Shown here in pieces: positions 25,660 to 34,398 of a stretch of 64,000 bases of DNA (its first letter is position 1; the number at the start of each line of letters is the position of its first letter). Source of the stretch: Phycisphaerae bacterium. Lineage in GTDB: Bacteria > Chloroflexota > Anaerolineae > 4572-78 > J111. The stretch covers positions 1-64,000 of the forward strand of contig JANQQF010000155.1 of the NCBI GenBank assembly GCA_028285035.1. The letters run 5' to 3'. The notes under the pieces were generated by a model. The model was not told the origin of the DNA. It saw only the letters and a program-made list of their open reading frames with translations, and made no database searches. The position numbers and the translations under genes are program-made.

Positions 25660-26367
25660 ATGAAAGCTTTCTGCTACATAACAATCATTTTTTCCAGCTT
25701 TATTTTTACGGCTTGTGTAGGTTCTAAACCAACTGAGATTGATAAACCTCCAGTAACATCAACAAATATACCTACTCAGCCATCTGAAGCGAGGATTTCT
25801 ATTACCCCTACCTTCATCCCAACATTCACACCTCAAATAAATTCTATTATTAAATTTAAAGGAGCAGTATCACGAGGCCAAATATTTGAAAAAGAAATAT
25901 CGAATGATCTTGTATTTCGTCTTGACCAATCTGGGCAAGATTGGGGAATTTGGATCGGCGACAAGTCTGAGACAAATCACGATTTCAGTGCTTTAGCGAC
26001 ACCACCTTTCCACGGAATGAATAGTAGCTATATCGAAGGCTGGCATTTTAGAAATAGCGATAACTCTGGCCCAAATGAAGCGGGGGAGAAAAATGTTAAT
26101 GCCCCTCAGCATGAAAGACGTTTCTGTTTTTTTCTAAATGAGGCCGATTATCAAATTGCTTATTACTATCGAAATGATCAATTACTATCCTCTGATGAAG
26201 AACGCCACGAAATTCAAGAAAAGTTTAGGTCACTTGAAGCAAAAGCAGGGACATTGAACATCACACACTTAGAGCTTGGCAACTTGCTAATTAACGAACG
26301 AGCTTGGATTGAGCATATGAAATTTGAGGTAGAACTGAAACTAGAAGACAAGTGTAATATGTTCTAA
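25660..26367 (+). CDS. lipoprotein of unknown function
   Basis: I do not recognise this 235-residue protein. It has a signal peptide and lipobox (IFTAC), followed by a Thr/Pro-rich linker (about 25-60) and a mixed alpha/beta domain with GQDWGIWIGDKSE and FCFFLNEADYQIAYYYRNDQ. It is placed between two M1 peptidase lipoproteins on the same strand, 34 nt after the first and 51 nt before the second, so it is likely coexpressed with them at the cell surface. Confidence 0.65.
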   Translation: MKAFCYITIIFSSFIFTACVGSKPTEIDKPPVTSTNIPTQPSEARISITPTFIPTFTPQINSIIKFKGAVSRGQIFEKEISNDLVFRLDQSGQDWGIWIGDKSETNHDFSALATPPFHGMNSSYIEGWHFRNSDNSGPNEAGEKNVNAPQHERRFCFFLNEADYQIAYYYRNDQLLSSDEERHEIQEKFRSLEAKAGTLNITHLELGNLLINERAWIEHMKFEVELKLEDKCNMF

Positions 26368-26418
26368 TACACAGATGTGTGAATAAATTCAATCAAAAGT
26401 TTAGAGAGAACATCATTC

Positions 26419-28035
26419 ATGAACATTTTTTATAAAGCACTTCTTTGGGTTATTCTTTTTCTTAGCACCCTAGCCTGTGGTCCAATTTCAATCGTCCGAC
26501 AAACACCTGCACCATCCCCAACGCCTCTCCCAACAATTGAGCCTACCCAGACCCCAACCCAAATTGCACCAACAGCCACAACTAATTCTGTAGCCGAGTC
26601 TGTCTTTAGTGATACAGCACAAATCTCCTCCATTGACTTTAATCTCGATTTACACAAACAAGCAATGTTACCTGAATTTTCTCAAGATGTTGATAGCGTA
26701 GCCGCAAGTGGTGCTGCACGGTACGCGATTGAGGTCACGCTTGATCCCAGCAGTTTAGGAGATGAGCAAGGGCCAACACTAACAGGGAAACAAGCTGTTC
26801 TTTACACCAACACCGAGTCTGTCCCGCTCACTGAAATTTACTTTCGGCTATATCCAAACCTACCAAATTATGGGGGACAGATGACAATCGAGTCGGTTAC
26901 AATAGACCAACAAAATATTAACTCTATGCTATGGTCGGCCAATTCTATTTTAGCTATTCCTCTCACAGAGACACTACAGCCAGAGGCCTCCATAGAGATC
27001 ATCCTAGAGTTTACGGCTCAGGTTCCAACGACAGCGGCGGGCGGGTATCGTATTTTTGCGTATCGAAATAATATTTTGGCCTTGGCTGGCTTCCACCCTG
27101 TTGTTGCGGTATACGACCACCGAGGTTGGAACATTGATACTCCAGCCCCATTTGGCGATTCAACCTATCACGATATCGCACTCTATCAAGTGCAACTCAC
27201 TGTGCCAGAAGATATGGTGGTGGCTGCATCTGGCAATACAATTGATCAAATCAGCAATCCAGATGGATCAAAAACGCTCTCATTTGTCTCGGGGCCAATG
27301 CGTGACTTTTATATCGTGATGAGTCCAGATTACAAAGTCACCAGCGATACAATTTACGGCATTGTGGTCAATAGTTACTATCCCGCTGATCTTGAGCTTG
27401 GCGGGTTGAGGGCACTCGGTTATGTGACCGAAGCGTTGCACGTATTTGGTGATGCGTTTGGCCAATACCCTTACGCTGAATTTGATATTGTAGCGACCCC
27501 AACGACAGCAGGAGGTGTCGAATATCCAGGCATCGTCGTCATTGCCCAAACCCTTTACCAAGAAGAAGGTGGCTTCTTTGAGCACGCCACAGTCCACGAA
27601 GTCGCCCATCAATGGTGGTATGGCGTTGTTGGCAATGACCAAATCCACGATCCGTGGCTGGATGAGTCGTTAACAAACTACAGCACGATCTTCTACTGGG
27701 AACATACGGGTGATGAGGCACTGGTAGAGGGGGTGATTGAAGGTTATTTTAGAGGTCCGTATGAACGAGCAGTGAGTCGCCAGTCGGATCGCCCAGTGAT
27801 TGGTGCAGTCGGCGACTTTACAGAAGAGGAGTACGGCATCTTTGTTTATGGTAAAGGCCCATTATTTTTTCATGAGTTAAGAAATACGATTGGTGATGAA
27901 GCATTTTTGGACCTAACGCGCCGTTACTATGACGAATATAAGTATGAAATTGCCCAGCCACAAGATCTCTTTCAGCTAATTACAGAGACATCTGCTGAGG
28001 CCTCCGAATTAATTAATATATGGTTAGAAAATTGA
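26419..28035 (+). CDS. M1-family metallopeptidase, lipoprotein
   Basis: A 538-residue paralog of the protein encoded at 24.1 kb. It has a signal peptide with lipobox (STLACG), a long Thr/Pro-rich linker (about 25-60), a beta domain, and the zinc site H393-E-V-A-H397 with E416 (WLDES). The HQWWYGVVGND context is the same as in the first paralog. Catalytic residues appear complete. It is probably anchored outside the membrane, where it would trim peptides. Confidence 0.88.
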   Translation: MNIFYKALLWVILFLSTLACGPISIVRQTPAPSPTPLPTIEPTQTPTQIAPTATTNSVAESVFSDTAQISSIDFNLDLHKQAMLPEFSQDVDSVAASGAARYAIEVTLDPSSLGDEQGPTLTGKQAVLYTNTESVPLTEIYFRLYPNLPNYGGQMTIESVTIDQQNINSMLWSANSILAIPLTETLQPEASIEIILEFTAQVPTTAAGGYRIFAYRNNILALAGFHPVVAVYDHRGWNIDTPAPFGDSTYHDIALYQVQLTVPEDMVVAASGNTIDQISNPDGSKTLSFVSGPMRDFYIVMSPDYKVTSDTIYGIVVNSYYPADLELGGLRALGYVTEALHVFGDAFGQYPYAEFDIVATPTTAGGVEYPGIVVIAQTLYQEEGGFFEHATVHEVAHQWWYGVVGNDQIHDPWLDESLTNYSTIFYWEHTGDEALVEGVIEGYFRGPYERAVSRQSDRPVIGAVGDFTEEEYGIFVYGKGPLFFHELRNTIGDEAFLDLTRRYYDEYKYEIAQPQDLFQLITETSAEASELINIWLEN

Positions 28036-28101
28036 CTCATTCTTTTATCTTAACAATAGCTTAAAATTTTATGGATGATTACTATTTTTTGTAGGTTATG
28101 A

Positions 28102-28107
28102 TATAAT
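28102..28107 (+). promoter_or_regulatory. -10 element before the histidine kinase
   Basis: A consensus TATAAT 64 nt upstream of the kinase ATG, with no convincing -35 at 16-18 nt. Confidence 0.4.
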
Positions 28108-28171
28108 CGTCCTGTATGTCAATTGAAATTCGAAATTATTAGCTCTATTATTCCACATTTGAGGCAAAATA

Positions 28172-30265
28172 ATGCTGCCTGACACCCCTCGAATTCATTC
28201 CCGTTTAGATCTTTTATATCTTGTAACCCGCGAATTCAATACTGGTCTTGATATTAATCAAGTGCTAAATCGAGTCTTAACCGCAACGGTGGCTTCTGTC
28301 GGTGCATCTGATGCCAGTCTTTCCCTATTTGACCCAAACAGTAATCTAGAAAATTTCTTACTCATCACCGGCTTTCAAATGAAACAAATCGATCCCGCTA
28401 GGGTTGAGGCAATTCATGAGAAAGGTTTAGTAGGCTGGGTAAAAAAACATCGGGAGCCTATCCTCATCAACGACACCAGCGCCGATAGTCGTTGGTATAA
28501 CAACCATCCCGAAGATGAGGTTGTGAGAAAAAGCAGTGCTATGGCCGTCCCCATTCAGGCCAACGATCAGCTTGTTGGTGTTTTAACCATCACTGCGGCT
28601 ACGCCCAATTACTTTGATGACAGCGATATCTCAATGTTAACCATCATCGCTGACCAAGCCGCTTTCGCCATTGCCAATGCTCGGCTTTTTGAAGCTGAAC
28701 AACATCGCCGGCGCCTCGCGGATATTTTGGCTTCAATTGCCCACACGATCAATTCAACTTTGGATTTGGATGAGGTATTGGATCTCATTCTAAAACATCT
28801 CGCCCTAGTGACTGAATACGATAGTAGTTCAATTCTCTTATATGACGAAGATGGTCAGTTGGCAGTAAAGGCTGCCCGGGGCTTTGATGATATGGAAGAT
28901 GCACTAAAAGTCTCTCTTCCAGAGACTGAGGGTGCACCCCATTACAATGCCATTCATCATAAAACACCAATTGTAGTGGCCGATGTCGATCAAGAACCGA
29001 ATTGGATCAAAAGTTCATCGTCCCGAAATGTCCGTAGCTGGATTGGTGCTCCGCTGATCGCTCAAGATAGTGTGATTGGGCTTCTTACGATCGATAGCCA
29101 TCAGATCAATAAATACAATGCCGAAAGTGCAAAAGAAGTAGCTGCATTTGCGGATCAGGCGGCTACCGCAGTAGCAAATGCTCAGACTGTAGCCCGATCC
29201 CAAAGCGCTGAAGCCAGTTATATGGCCCTTTTCGAGCATAGTACTGATATGATTATCATTACTAATTACTTTGGTGAAATTCTCAATGTAAATCGGAAAG
29301 CGTGCCAGATTCTACTCCGCCCCAAATATGATCTTATCGGCAGCGACATCACAAAAATCAACCCTCAACTTAAAGACTATCTGGATGATAATACAGAGCC
29401 GCTGAAATCATCAGAAGAGGTTGACCTGGAGATTGACGTTTTTGATGTGAATGAAGACGCCACCCCTATAGAGATGAGAGGACGCCAAGTTCACTATTCG
29501 GGCACGGATTGTGTGCAATGGACAGGGCGAGATATTTCGGCGCGTAAGGAAGCCGAGAAAATGCGGCAAGACCTGGTTAATATGCTTGTCCACGATCTAC
29601 GGGGGCCGGTTGGGAACCTTATCAATGTCATAGAAATGTTACCGATGATGATTCCCACAAATGAGTCGGACTCATTTGATAACATTTTAGATATGGCCCG
29701 GCGGAGTGGTCAGGAAGTCCGGGATTTGATTGACTCAATGTTAGATGTGGGCCTCCTTGAGCAGGGGGAGATTCCTTTACAACGTACACCTGTAATCTTG
29801 GATGACATGATTAGTGCAGTTTATGAGCAAATTGAGCCTCGAGCCAGTGCTAAAGAGACCGCTGTGCTGTTTTATCCCTTGCCCGATGCTCCCGTATTAT
29901 TCATCGACGGAGGAATGATTCGGCGGGTTCTTATCAATCTAGTCGACAATGCTATTAAATATACCCCTAATCGAGGCGAAGTGAACTTACACACTAAGTT
30001 GATAGATGATGTTCTCCATTTTGCCGTATCTGACAATGGGCCAGGTATTAGTAAAGCAGATCAGGCTCACATCTTCGATAAATTTTCACGGGTCGACCAT
30101 ACTGCAAAGGTTTCAGGAGTTGGGCTGGGGTTAGCCTTCTGTAAACTTGCCACCGAAGCCCACGGTGGTACAATCTCGATTAGTAGTGAGGGCGTTCCAG
30201 GCAAAGGCAGCACATTTACCATCACGGTTCCTATTGGTTCTGAAGACCAAGTGACTGGTTTCTAG
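28172..30265 (+). CDS. GAF-GAF-PAS sensor histidine kinase
   Basis: A 697-residue cytoplasmic sensor kinase. Two GAF domains (about 18-165 and 180-335) are followed by a PAS domain (about 350-460), an HisKA dimerisation helix with phosphoacceptor H474 (LVHDLRGP), and an HATPase domain with N box N593 (LVDNAIKY), G1 (DNGPGIS) and G2 (VGLGLAFC). There are no membrane segments, so it likely senses a soluble signal. No response regulator is adjacent; an orphan receiver protein lies at 7.6-8.1 kb. GAGG precedes the ATG at 7 nt. Confidence 0.93.
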   Translation: MLPDTPRIHSRLDLLYLVTREFNTGLDINQVLNRVLTATVASVGASDASLSLFDPNSNLENFLLITGFQMKQIDPARVEAIHEKGLVGWVKKHREPILINDTSADSRWYNNHPEDEVVRKSSAMAVPIQANDQLVGVLTITAATPNYFDDSDISMLTIIADQAAFAIANARLFEAEQHRRRLADILASIAHTINSTLDLDEVLDLILKHLALVTEYDSSSILLYDEDGQLAVKAARGFDDMEDALKVSLPETEGAPHYNAIHHKTPIVVADVDQEPNWIKSSSSRNVRSWIGAPLIAQDSVIGLLTIDSHQINKYNAESAKEVAAFADQAATAVANAQTVARSQSAEASYMALFEHSTDMIIITNYFGEILNVNRKACQILLRPKYDLIGSDITKINPQLKDYLDDNTEPLKSSEEVDLEIDVFDVNEDATPIEMRGRQVHYSGTDCVQWTGRDISARKEAEKMRQDLVNMLVHDLRGPVGNLINVIEMLPMMIPTNESDSFDNILDMARRSGQEVRDLIDSMLDVGLLEQGEIPLQRTPVILDDMISAVYEQIEPRASAKETAVLFYPLPDAPVLFIDGGMIRRVLINLVDNAIKYTPNRGEVNLHTKLIDDVLHFAVSDNGPGISKADQAHIFDKFSRVDHTAKVSGVGLGLAFCKLATEAHGGTISISSEGVPGKGSTFTITVPIGSEDQVTGF

Positions 30266-30311
30266 TAGACCTAACCCACTATCAAGCAAATCCTAATCCT
30301 AAACAAACTCT

Positions 30312-31103
30312 GTGAATATAGACCTAATCGCCAAACATTATGATACCCTTTTTGGTCATTTCGATGATGATTTACCAATGTGGGAAGAAATAGCGCAGGC
30401 GGCTATCCCTGAAGGAGAACGTCCTACAATCTTAGAAATTGGTTGTGGGACTGGACGGCTTCTAGTTCCATTCGCTCAGGCGGGTTACTCAATTACGGGC
30501 CTTGACCTATCTGAAGTAGCCCTCGAAACAGCTAAGTCGAAACTCGATACGGAAGGTATATCCCCAACTAGAGGACAACGCATCCGACTTGAACAGGCCG
30601 ATATGCGTTCTTTCGATTTGGATGATAAGCCCTTCGATTTCGCCTTCATCCCCCTCAACACGTTTATGCATTGTGAGACAATTGAGGACCAGTTAGCCAC
30701 CTTAAAAAATGTTCATCGACATCTTCAAGCAGGTGGACTCCTTGCCATTGATCTTTTCTATCCTGACCCTACGTTGTTAGCTGAAGCTGATGGAACGCTC
30801 TATTTTGAAGATGAAATTGTTAATGAGTCCACTGGCTACACAACACAATGGTATTGGCGACACGACATTGATTTAGAGAACCAAATGCGTCATATGGTTT
30901 ATCTTCTCGATGAAATTGATCCCGCAGGTCATGTTCGGCGAGTGAGTATCCCATTCTCCCTCCGCTATTTTTATCGGTATGAGGTTGAGTTACTTCTCAA
31001 AATGAGCGGCTTCACGGTTGAGACAATCTTTGGAGAGTATGACTTATCTCCATTTGAGGGGCACAGCCAAAAAATGATTTTTGTCGCTCGTAAACAATCA
31101 TAA
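30312..31103 (+). CDS. class I SAM-dependent methyltransferase
   Basis: A 263-residue Rossmann-fold methyltransferase. Motif I is ILEIGCGTGRLL (40-51), motif II is the acidic GLDLSEVALE and motif III is QADMRSFDL. The post-motif region contains FAFIPLNTFMH. The N-terminus (IAKHYDTLFGHFDDDLPMW) matches the Methyltransf_25-type group, and the substrate cannot be deduced. The start is GTG. It lies 46 nt after the kinase gene on the same strand. Confidence 0.85.
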   Translation: MNIDLIAKHYDTLFGHFDDDLPMWEEIAQAAIPEGERPTILEIGCGTGRLLVPFAQAGYSITGLDLSEVALETAKSKLDTEGISPTRGQRIRLEQADMRSFDLDDKPFDFAFIPLNTFMHCETIEDQLATLKNVHRHLQAGGLLAIDLFYPDPTLLAEADGTLYFEDEIVNESTGYTTQWYWRHDIDLENQMRHMVYLLDEIDPAGHVRRVSIPFSLRYFYRYEVELLLKMSGFTVETIFGEYDLSPFEGHSQKMIFVARKQS

Positions 31104-31172
31104 ATTTCCCCACGTATCACACAAACTTTATATTTGCCTAAATTTGTTGCTCAACCTAGACTTTTGTTGATT

Positions 31173-31178
31173 TATAAT
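31173..31178 (+). promoter_or_regulatory. -10 element before the nucleotidyltransferase
   Basis: TATAAT 20 nt upstream of the GTG start, with only weak -35 candidates. A G-rich ribosome site (GGGGGG, 31184-31189) follows. Confidence 0.4.
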
Positions 31179-31198
31179 CGATTGGGGGGCATACAAAA

Positions 31199-32344
31199 GT
31201 GTTTAATCAATTATTAGTACAGTGTGCCTCTTTAAAGTTTGATGAAGCCCAAGCAGATAGGTTGGTTGAGGCAACAAGTGCCCCACTAGATTGGTCCCCC
31301 ATACAAAATGAGGCTGAGTCACAAGCCCTCGCCCCCTTGCTATACAAGCATCTGAATCAAGCCAATATTTCTTTACCGCGTTCGACAAAACGCGCATTAC
31401 AGGCGCTATACCTTCGCCATCGGCACGCAAATTTAACCCGTCAACAAACCTTACTTGAAATCATAGCTGCATTCCAAAAAGAACAAATCCAAGTTCTTCT
31501 TCTTAAAGGGATTGCATTAGCTCATCTCGTCTATCCTGAGCCAGCCTTAAGACCTATGCGCGACATGGATTTACTGGTGAAACGATCGGACGCCCGACGA
31601 GCCCAGAAAATTTTGCAAGAGCTTGGTTTTCAGGCCCCCATTTCATCCAGCAAACCGCTGCCCAGCAAACACCTAACCGTAGCAACCCGTTCGGTGGAGG
31701 GATTATTGATCAGTGTTGAAATTCATCACAATCTTTTTGAAGATGATTTTCCAGACTCCCTCACAATGGATGAATTAACCGTCCCTCCTTTGTCATTTGA
31801 TTTGGCCGGGATAACAATTGAAACATTAGGTTATGAAGATATGCTATGGCATTTGTGTCGGCATGCCGTTTACATTTTTCAACCCCTTCGACTTATTTGG
31901 GTGGCAGACATCGTTAGTTTCGCCGAAAAATTTGCCAATGAGATTGATTGGGAACACATTAAACATCACTATCCAAAAATTCCTGCGATTTTAACACAGT
32001 TACACTACCTCACTCCATTGTCAGAAAATTTAATAAAGCAAGCCCAATTAACAATTCCCTCAAACACACCAAAAGGTGTTGGGGTAGAATTTCAAGGTTG
32101 GCCCCGATACGCCTGGTCTGACCAACAAGTTGAGGGGATAAAACAACGCTTGGCTCATTCATTATTTCCTTCGGAGTGGTGGTTGCTATTAAACTACGGA
32201 ATTACCGCAAAGTGGCTTCCCTGGTATCGTTGGTTTGGACATCCTATCCACATTACAGGTTGGGCCATTCATCTGCTACTAACACGGGCATCCTTAAAAA
32301 AGCCTCTCGCTAAAGTTCTTGCCCTCAAGAGGAAATTATCATGA
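31199..32344 (+). CDS. nucleotidyltransferase-family protein (NTP_transf_5 type)
   Basis: A 381-residue protein of the putative nucleotidyltransferase family often found beside RiPP-like or exopolysaccharide clusters. After a helical N-terminus, ALRPMRDMDLLV (116-127) carries the metal-binding D122 and D124, and later LSFDLAGITIETLGYEDMLWHLCRHAV is typical of the family. The start is GTG. The gene overlaps the pqqD-like ATG by 4 nt, indicating coupling. The substrate is unknown. Confidence 0.8.
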   Translation: MFNQLLVQCASLKFDEAQADRLVEATSAPLDWSPIQNEAESQALAPLLYKHLNQANISLPRSTKRALQALYLRHRHANLTRQQTLLEIIAAFQKEQIQVLLLKGIALAHLVYPEPALRPMRDMDLLVKRSDARRAQKILQELGFQAPISSSKPLPSKHLTVATRSVEGLLISVEIHHNLFEDDFPDSLTMDELTVPPLSFDLAGITIETLGYEDMLWHLCRHAVYIFQPLRLIWVADIVSFAEKFANEIDWEHIKHHYPKIPAILTQLHYLTPLSENLIKQAQLTIPSNTPKGVGVEFQGWPRYAWSDQQVEGIKQRLAHSLFPSEWWLLLNYGITAKWLPWYRWFGHPIHITGWAIHLLLTRASLKKPLAKVLALKRKLS

Positions 32345-32610
32345 CACCATCTCAGACCCCTATACAAAATGCTGACTATCGTCTCGAAGTGATAGATGAT
32401 GAGTTACTTTTATTTCACCCCAGTCAAACTAAAATGATGTATTGTAATCAAACAGCCTCATTGGTGTGGCAATTATGTGATGGAGAACGATCAGTTCAGG
32501 AGATCATCGGTATCCTGAGGACAGCTTACCCCGAAGCATCTGATTTGGACCAGGATGTGCATAAAATCCTTGAGCAGTTTCAGGCTCATGGTGCGATCTC
32601 GGTCAAGTAG
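32341..32610 (+). CDS. PqqD-family protein
   Basis: An 89-residue PqqD-like winged-helix domain. Conserved features are the LLLFHPSQTKMMYCNQTASLVWQLCDGERSVQEI segment and a C-terminal acidic helix. In RiPP systems the family is a recognition element that hands a precursor peptide to its enzymes. It starts inside the previous gene (ATGA overlap) and ends 2 nt before the HprK-like gene. No radical SAM gene is next to it, so the partner here is unclear. Confidence 0.85.
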   Translation: MTPSQTPIQNADYRLEVIDDELLLFHPSQTKMMYCNQTASLVWQLCDGERSVQEIIGILRTAYPEASDLDQDVHKILEQFQAHGAISVK

Positions 32611-32612
32611 CG

Positions 32613-33446
32613 ATGCCCATCCAACTGGTTTCCTATGGCGGAACAACTTTGTCCATTGAATATAACGGGCAAAAAGCAGCAGAAGTCATTCATTTCCTAT
32701 TTCAACATTTGCCACCATCGACACATCGTCAGCCCAAATTATCCTATCGCTTAGTTGATCAAACCACAGGGGTCATTCAGTTCTATCGTGAGGAAAAAGA
32801 GCTTTTTGTCACAAAAAAAATCGGCTCAATCGCCGAATTTTTGCTAGGTGAAGTATGTCATCAATTGGCAGCCCATTGCCAACAGGGCCTACTCTTTCAT
32901 GCAGCAGGATTGGCGTGGCAAGGTCACGGATTGATTCTGCCAGGCGCGTCTGGTGTTGGGAAAAGCACATTAACCACCTGGTTGCTTAGTCGAGGATTTG
33001 ACTATTTAACCGATGAGCTTATTTTTGTGCCATTCCTATCAGAAATCATTGATGCCTTTCATCGTCCGCTAAATTTAAAGATTACGGCTCGCTCTGCTAT
33101 AGAGTCAATCATTGATTTTACAGATCAAACAATCCTCAGTTCATCACATGTTGATCTTGTCTCGCCCTATCAGATTCGGCAAAAAAATCACTACAGCCAA
33201 CCACGATTAAAGCTCATTCTCTTTCCACAGTATCGCCCCAGTGTATCATTAGACGTTCAAGCCTTAACAAAAGCGCAAGGTGGATTAGAGTTAATGAAGG
33301 CTTTAGTTAATGCCCGAAATCTATCTGATCACGGCTTTTCTGAAACCACTCGTCTGGCCCGTCAAGCCCCAGCATATAAAATACAATATTCAGAATTTGC
33401 AGATATTGATAGCCAAATCAAAGCGCTGTTGACCACACAGGTTTAA
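32613..33446 (+). CDS. HPr kinase-like P-loop protein
   Basis: A 277-residue HprK-related protein. Its P-loop GASGVGKST (111-119) follows LFHAAGLAWQGHGLILP, with the FDYLTDELIFVP segment (about 129-140) typical of the group. It lacks the N-terminal HprK regulatory domain and a clear HPr-phosphorylation context. Such proteins recur with PqqD and nucleotidyltransferase neighbours, as here. It may phosphorylate or remodel a peptide substrate, which is inference from context. Confidence 0.8.
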   Translation: MPIQLVSYGGTTLSIEYNGQKAAEVIHFLFQHLPPSTHRQPKLSYRLVDQTTGVIQFYREEKELFVTKKIGSIAEFLLGEVCHQLAAHCQQGLLFHAAGLAWQGHGLILPGASGVGKSTLTTWLLSRGFDYLTDELIFVPFLSEIIDAFHRPLNLKITARSAIESIIDFTDQTILSSSHVDLVSPYQIRQKNHYSQPRLKLILFPQYRPSVSLDVQALTKAQGGLELMKALVNARNLSDHGFSETTRLARQAPAYKIQYSEFADIDSQIKALLTTQV

Positions 33447-33486
33447 ATTAGATTTCCCCTTATAAAATTTTTCAAAAATCAGGCCC

Positions 33487-33530
33487 ATGTCAGGCAAATG
33501 TCAGGCATAGCACTAATTCTGTGTTATAAT
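33487..33530 (+). promoter_or_regulatory. direct-repeat activated promoter before the VWA gene
   Basis: ATGTCAGGCA occurs twice (33487-33496 and 33498-33507) with an 11-bp period. A TATAAT (33525-33530) follows 17 nt after the second copy. No -35 is present where the second repeat lies, which is the layout of a Pho-box-like site for an OmpR/PhoB-family activator. The leader to the ATG is about 150 nt. Confidence 0.55.
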
Positions 33531-33680
33531 CAAAGTCAATGACTATGACCATAGTACTAGACTAACATACTTAGGCACTTACCACCCTATGTTGGTATCA
33601 GTGAGGTAACACAACGTGTCACACTATTTCTTTTGAGGAAGCACATAATTTCTAACTTAAAGAGGAGACCAAGGGGAAAC

Positions 33681-34397
33681 ATGGAACAACAAAATGATGA
33701 AACATATGGACGTCGTCAATTACTAAAGGCACTTGCCGCGACCAGTGGGGCTATATTGGCTACCACATCACTACCGAATGAATGGACCGAGCCAAATTTA
33801 GACGTCGGCTACCTTCCCGCCCACGCCCAAACATCAATTGTTAATGAAGAGTTACCACCGTTAGCTTGTATTGAACCAGGCAACCAAATAGATGTGATGG
33901 TCTCGGTTGATGTATCAGGCAGTATGGATTTTGAATTACCATTTGCCAAAGAAGCCCTAAAGCGGTTTGTCGATGGATTAGATTTAGTCACTGTTGAGCA
34001 AATGGGGGTGGTTTCATTTAGTGACACAACGGTCTTAGATTTGCCCCTTAGTCAAGATGCTACCGCGATTAAGACATCAATTGATGCGCTAACAATTCGA
34101 ACTTCAACCATTTTGGGGCCATCACTTGAAGAATGTGCCAGTCAATTAATGGGTCCTGCTCATCGGATAGGTAATCAGCGAGTTATTATCTTACTGTCTG
34201 ATGGAGAGGCTCAGGATGACCCCATTCCTATAGCAACAACTATTAAGAAAAGTGGTATTACTATCTTGACGGTTGGTATAGGAACGGCCATAGATGTAAT
34301 CACCTTAAAAACGATTGCTTCTTCAAACGGTGATTTTTACTTCACTCCAGAAGGCATCGATCTAATAACAATTTTTGATCCTGTTTGTGACTTATAA
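33681..34397 (+). CDS. Tat-exported VWA-domain protein with LPAHAQTS motif
   Basis: A 238-residue protein with twin-arginine signal (GRRQLLKALAATSG, RR at 11-12), the motif W35-T-E-P-x5-G-Y-L-P-A-H-A-Q-T-S (LPAHAQTS at 45-52), then a von Willebrand A domain with MIDAS D77-V-S-G-S81. The A-domain spans about 70-235 and ends at the C-terminus. The conserved LPAHAQ-type signal tail is, to my knowledge, shared by many short exported proteins encoded near PqqD/HprK-like genes. ATG 33681 is preferred because AAGGGG precedes it at 4 nt and the upstream frame lacks a signal. It is 234 nt after the HprK-like gene. Confidence 0.82.
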   Translation: MEQQNDETYGRRQLLKALAATSGAILATTSLPNEWTEPNLDVGYLPAHAQTSIVNEELPPLACIEPGNQIDVMVSVDVSGSMDFELPFAKEALKRFVDGLDLVTVEQMGVVSFSDTTVLDLPLSQDATAIKTSIDALTIRTSTILGPSLEECASQLMGPAHRIGNQRVIILLSDGEAQDDPIPIATTIKKSGITILTVGIGTAIDVITLKTIASSNGDFYFTPEGIDLITIFDPVCDL

Positions 34398-34398
34398 T

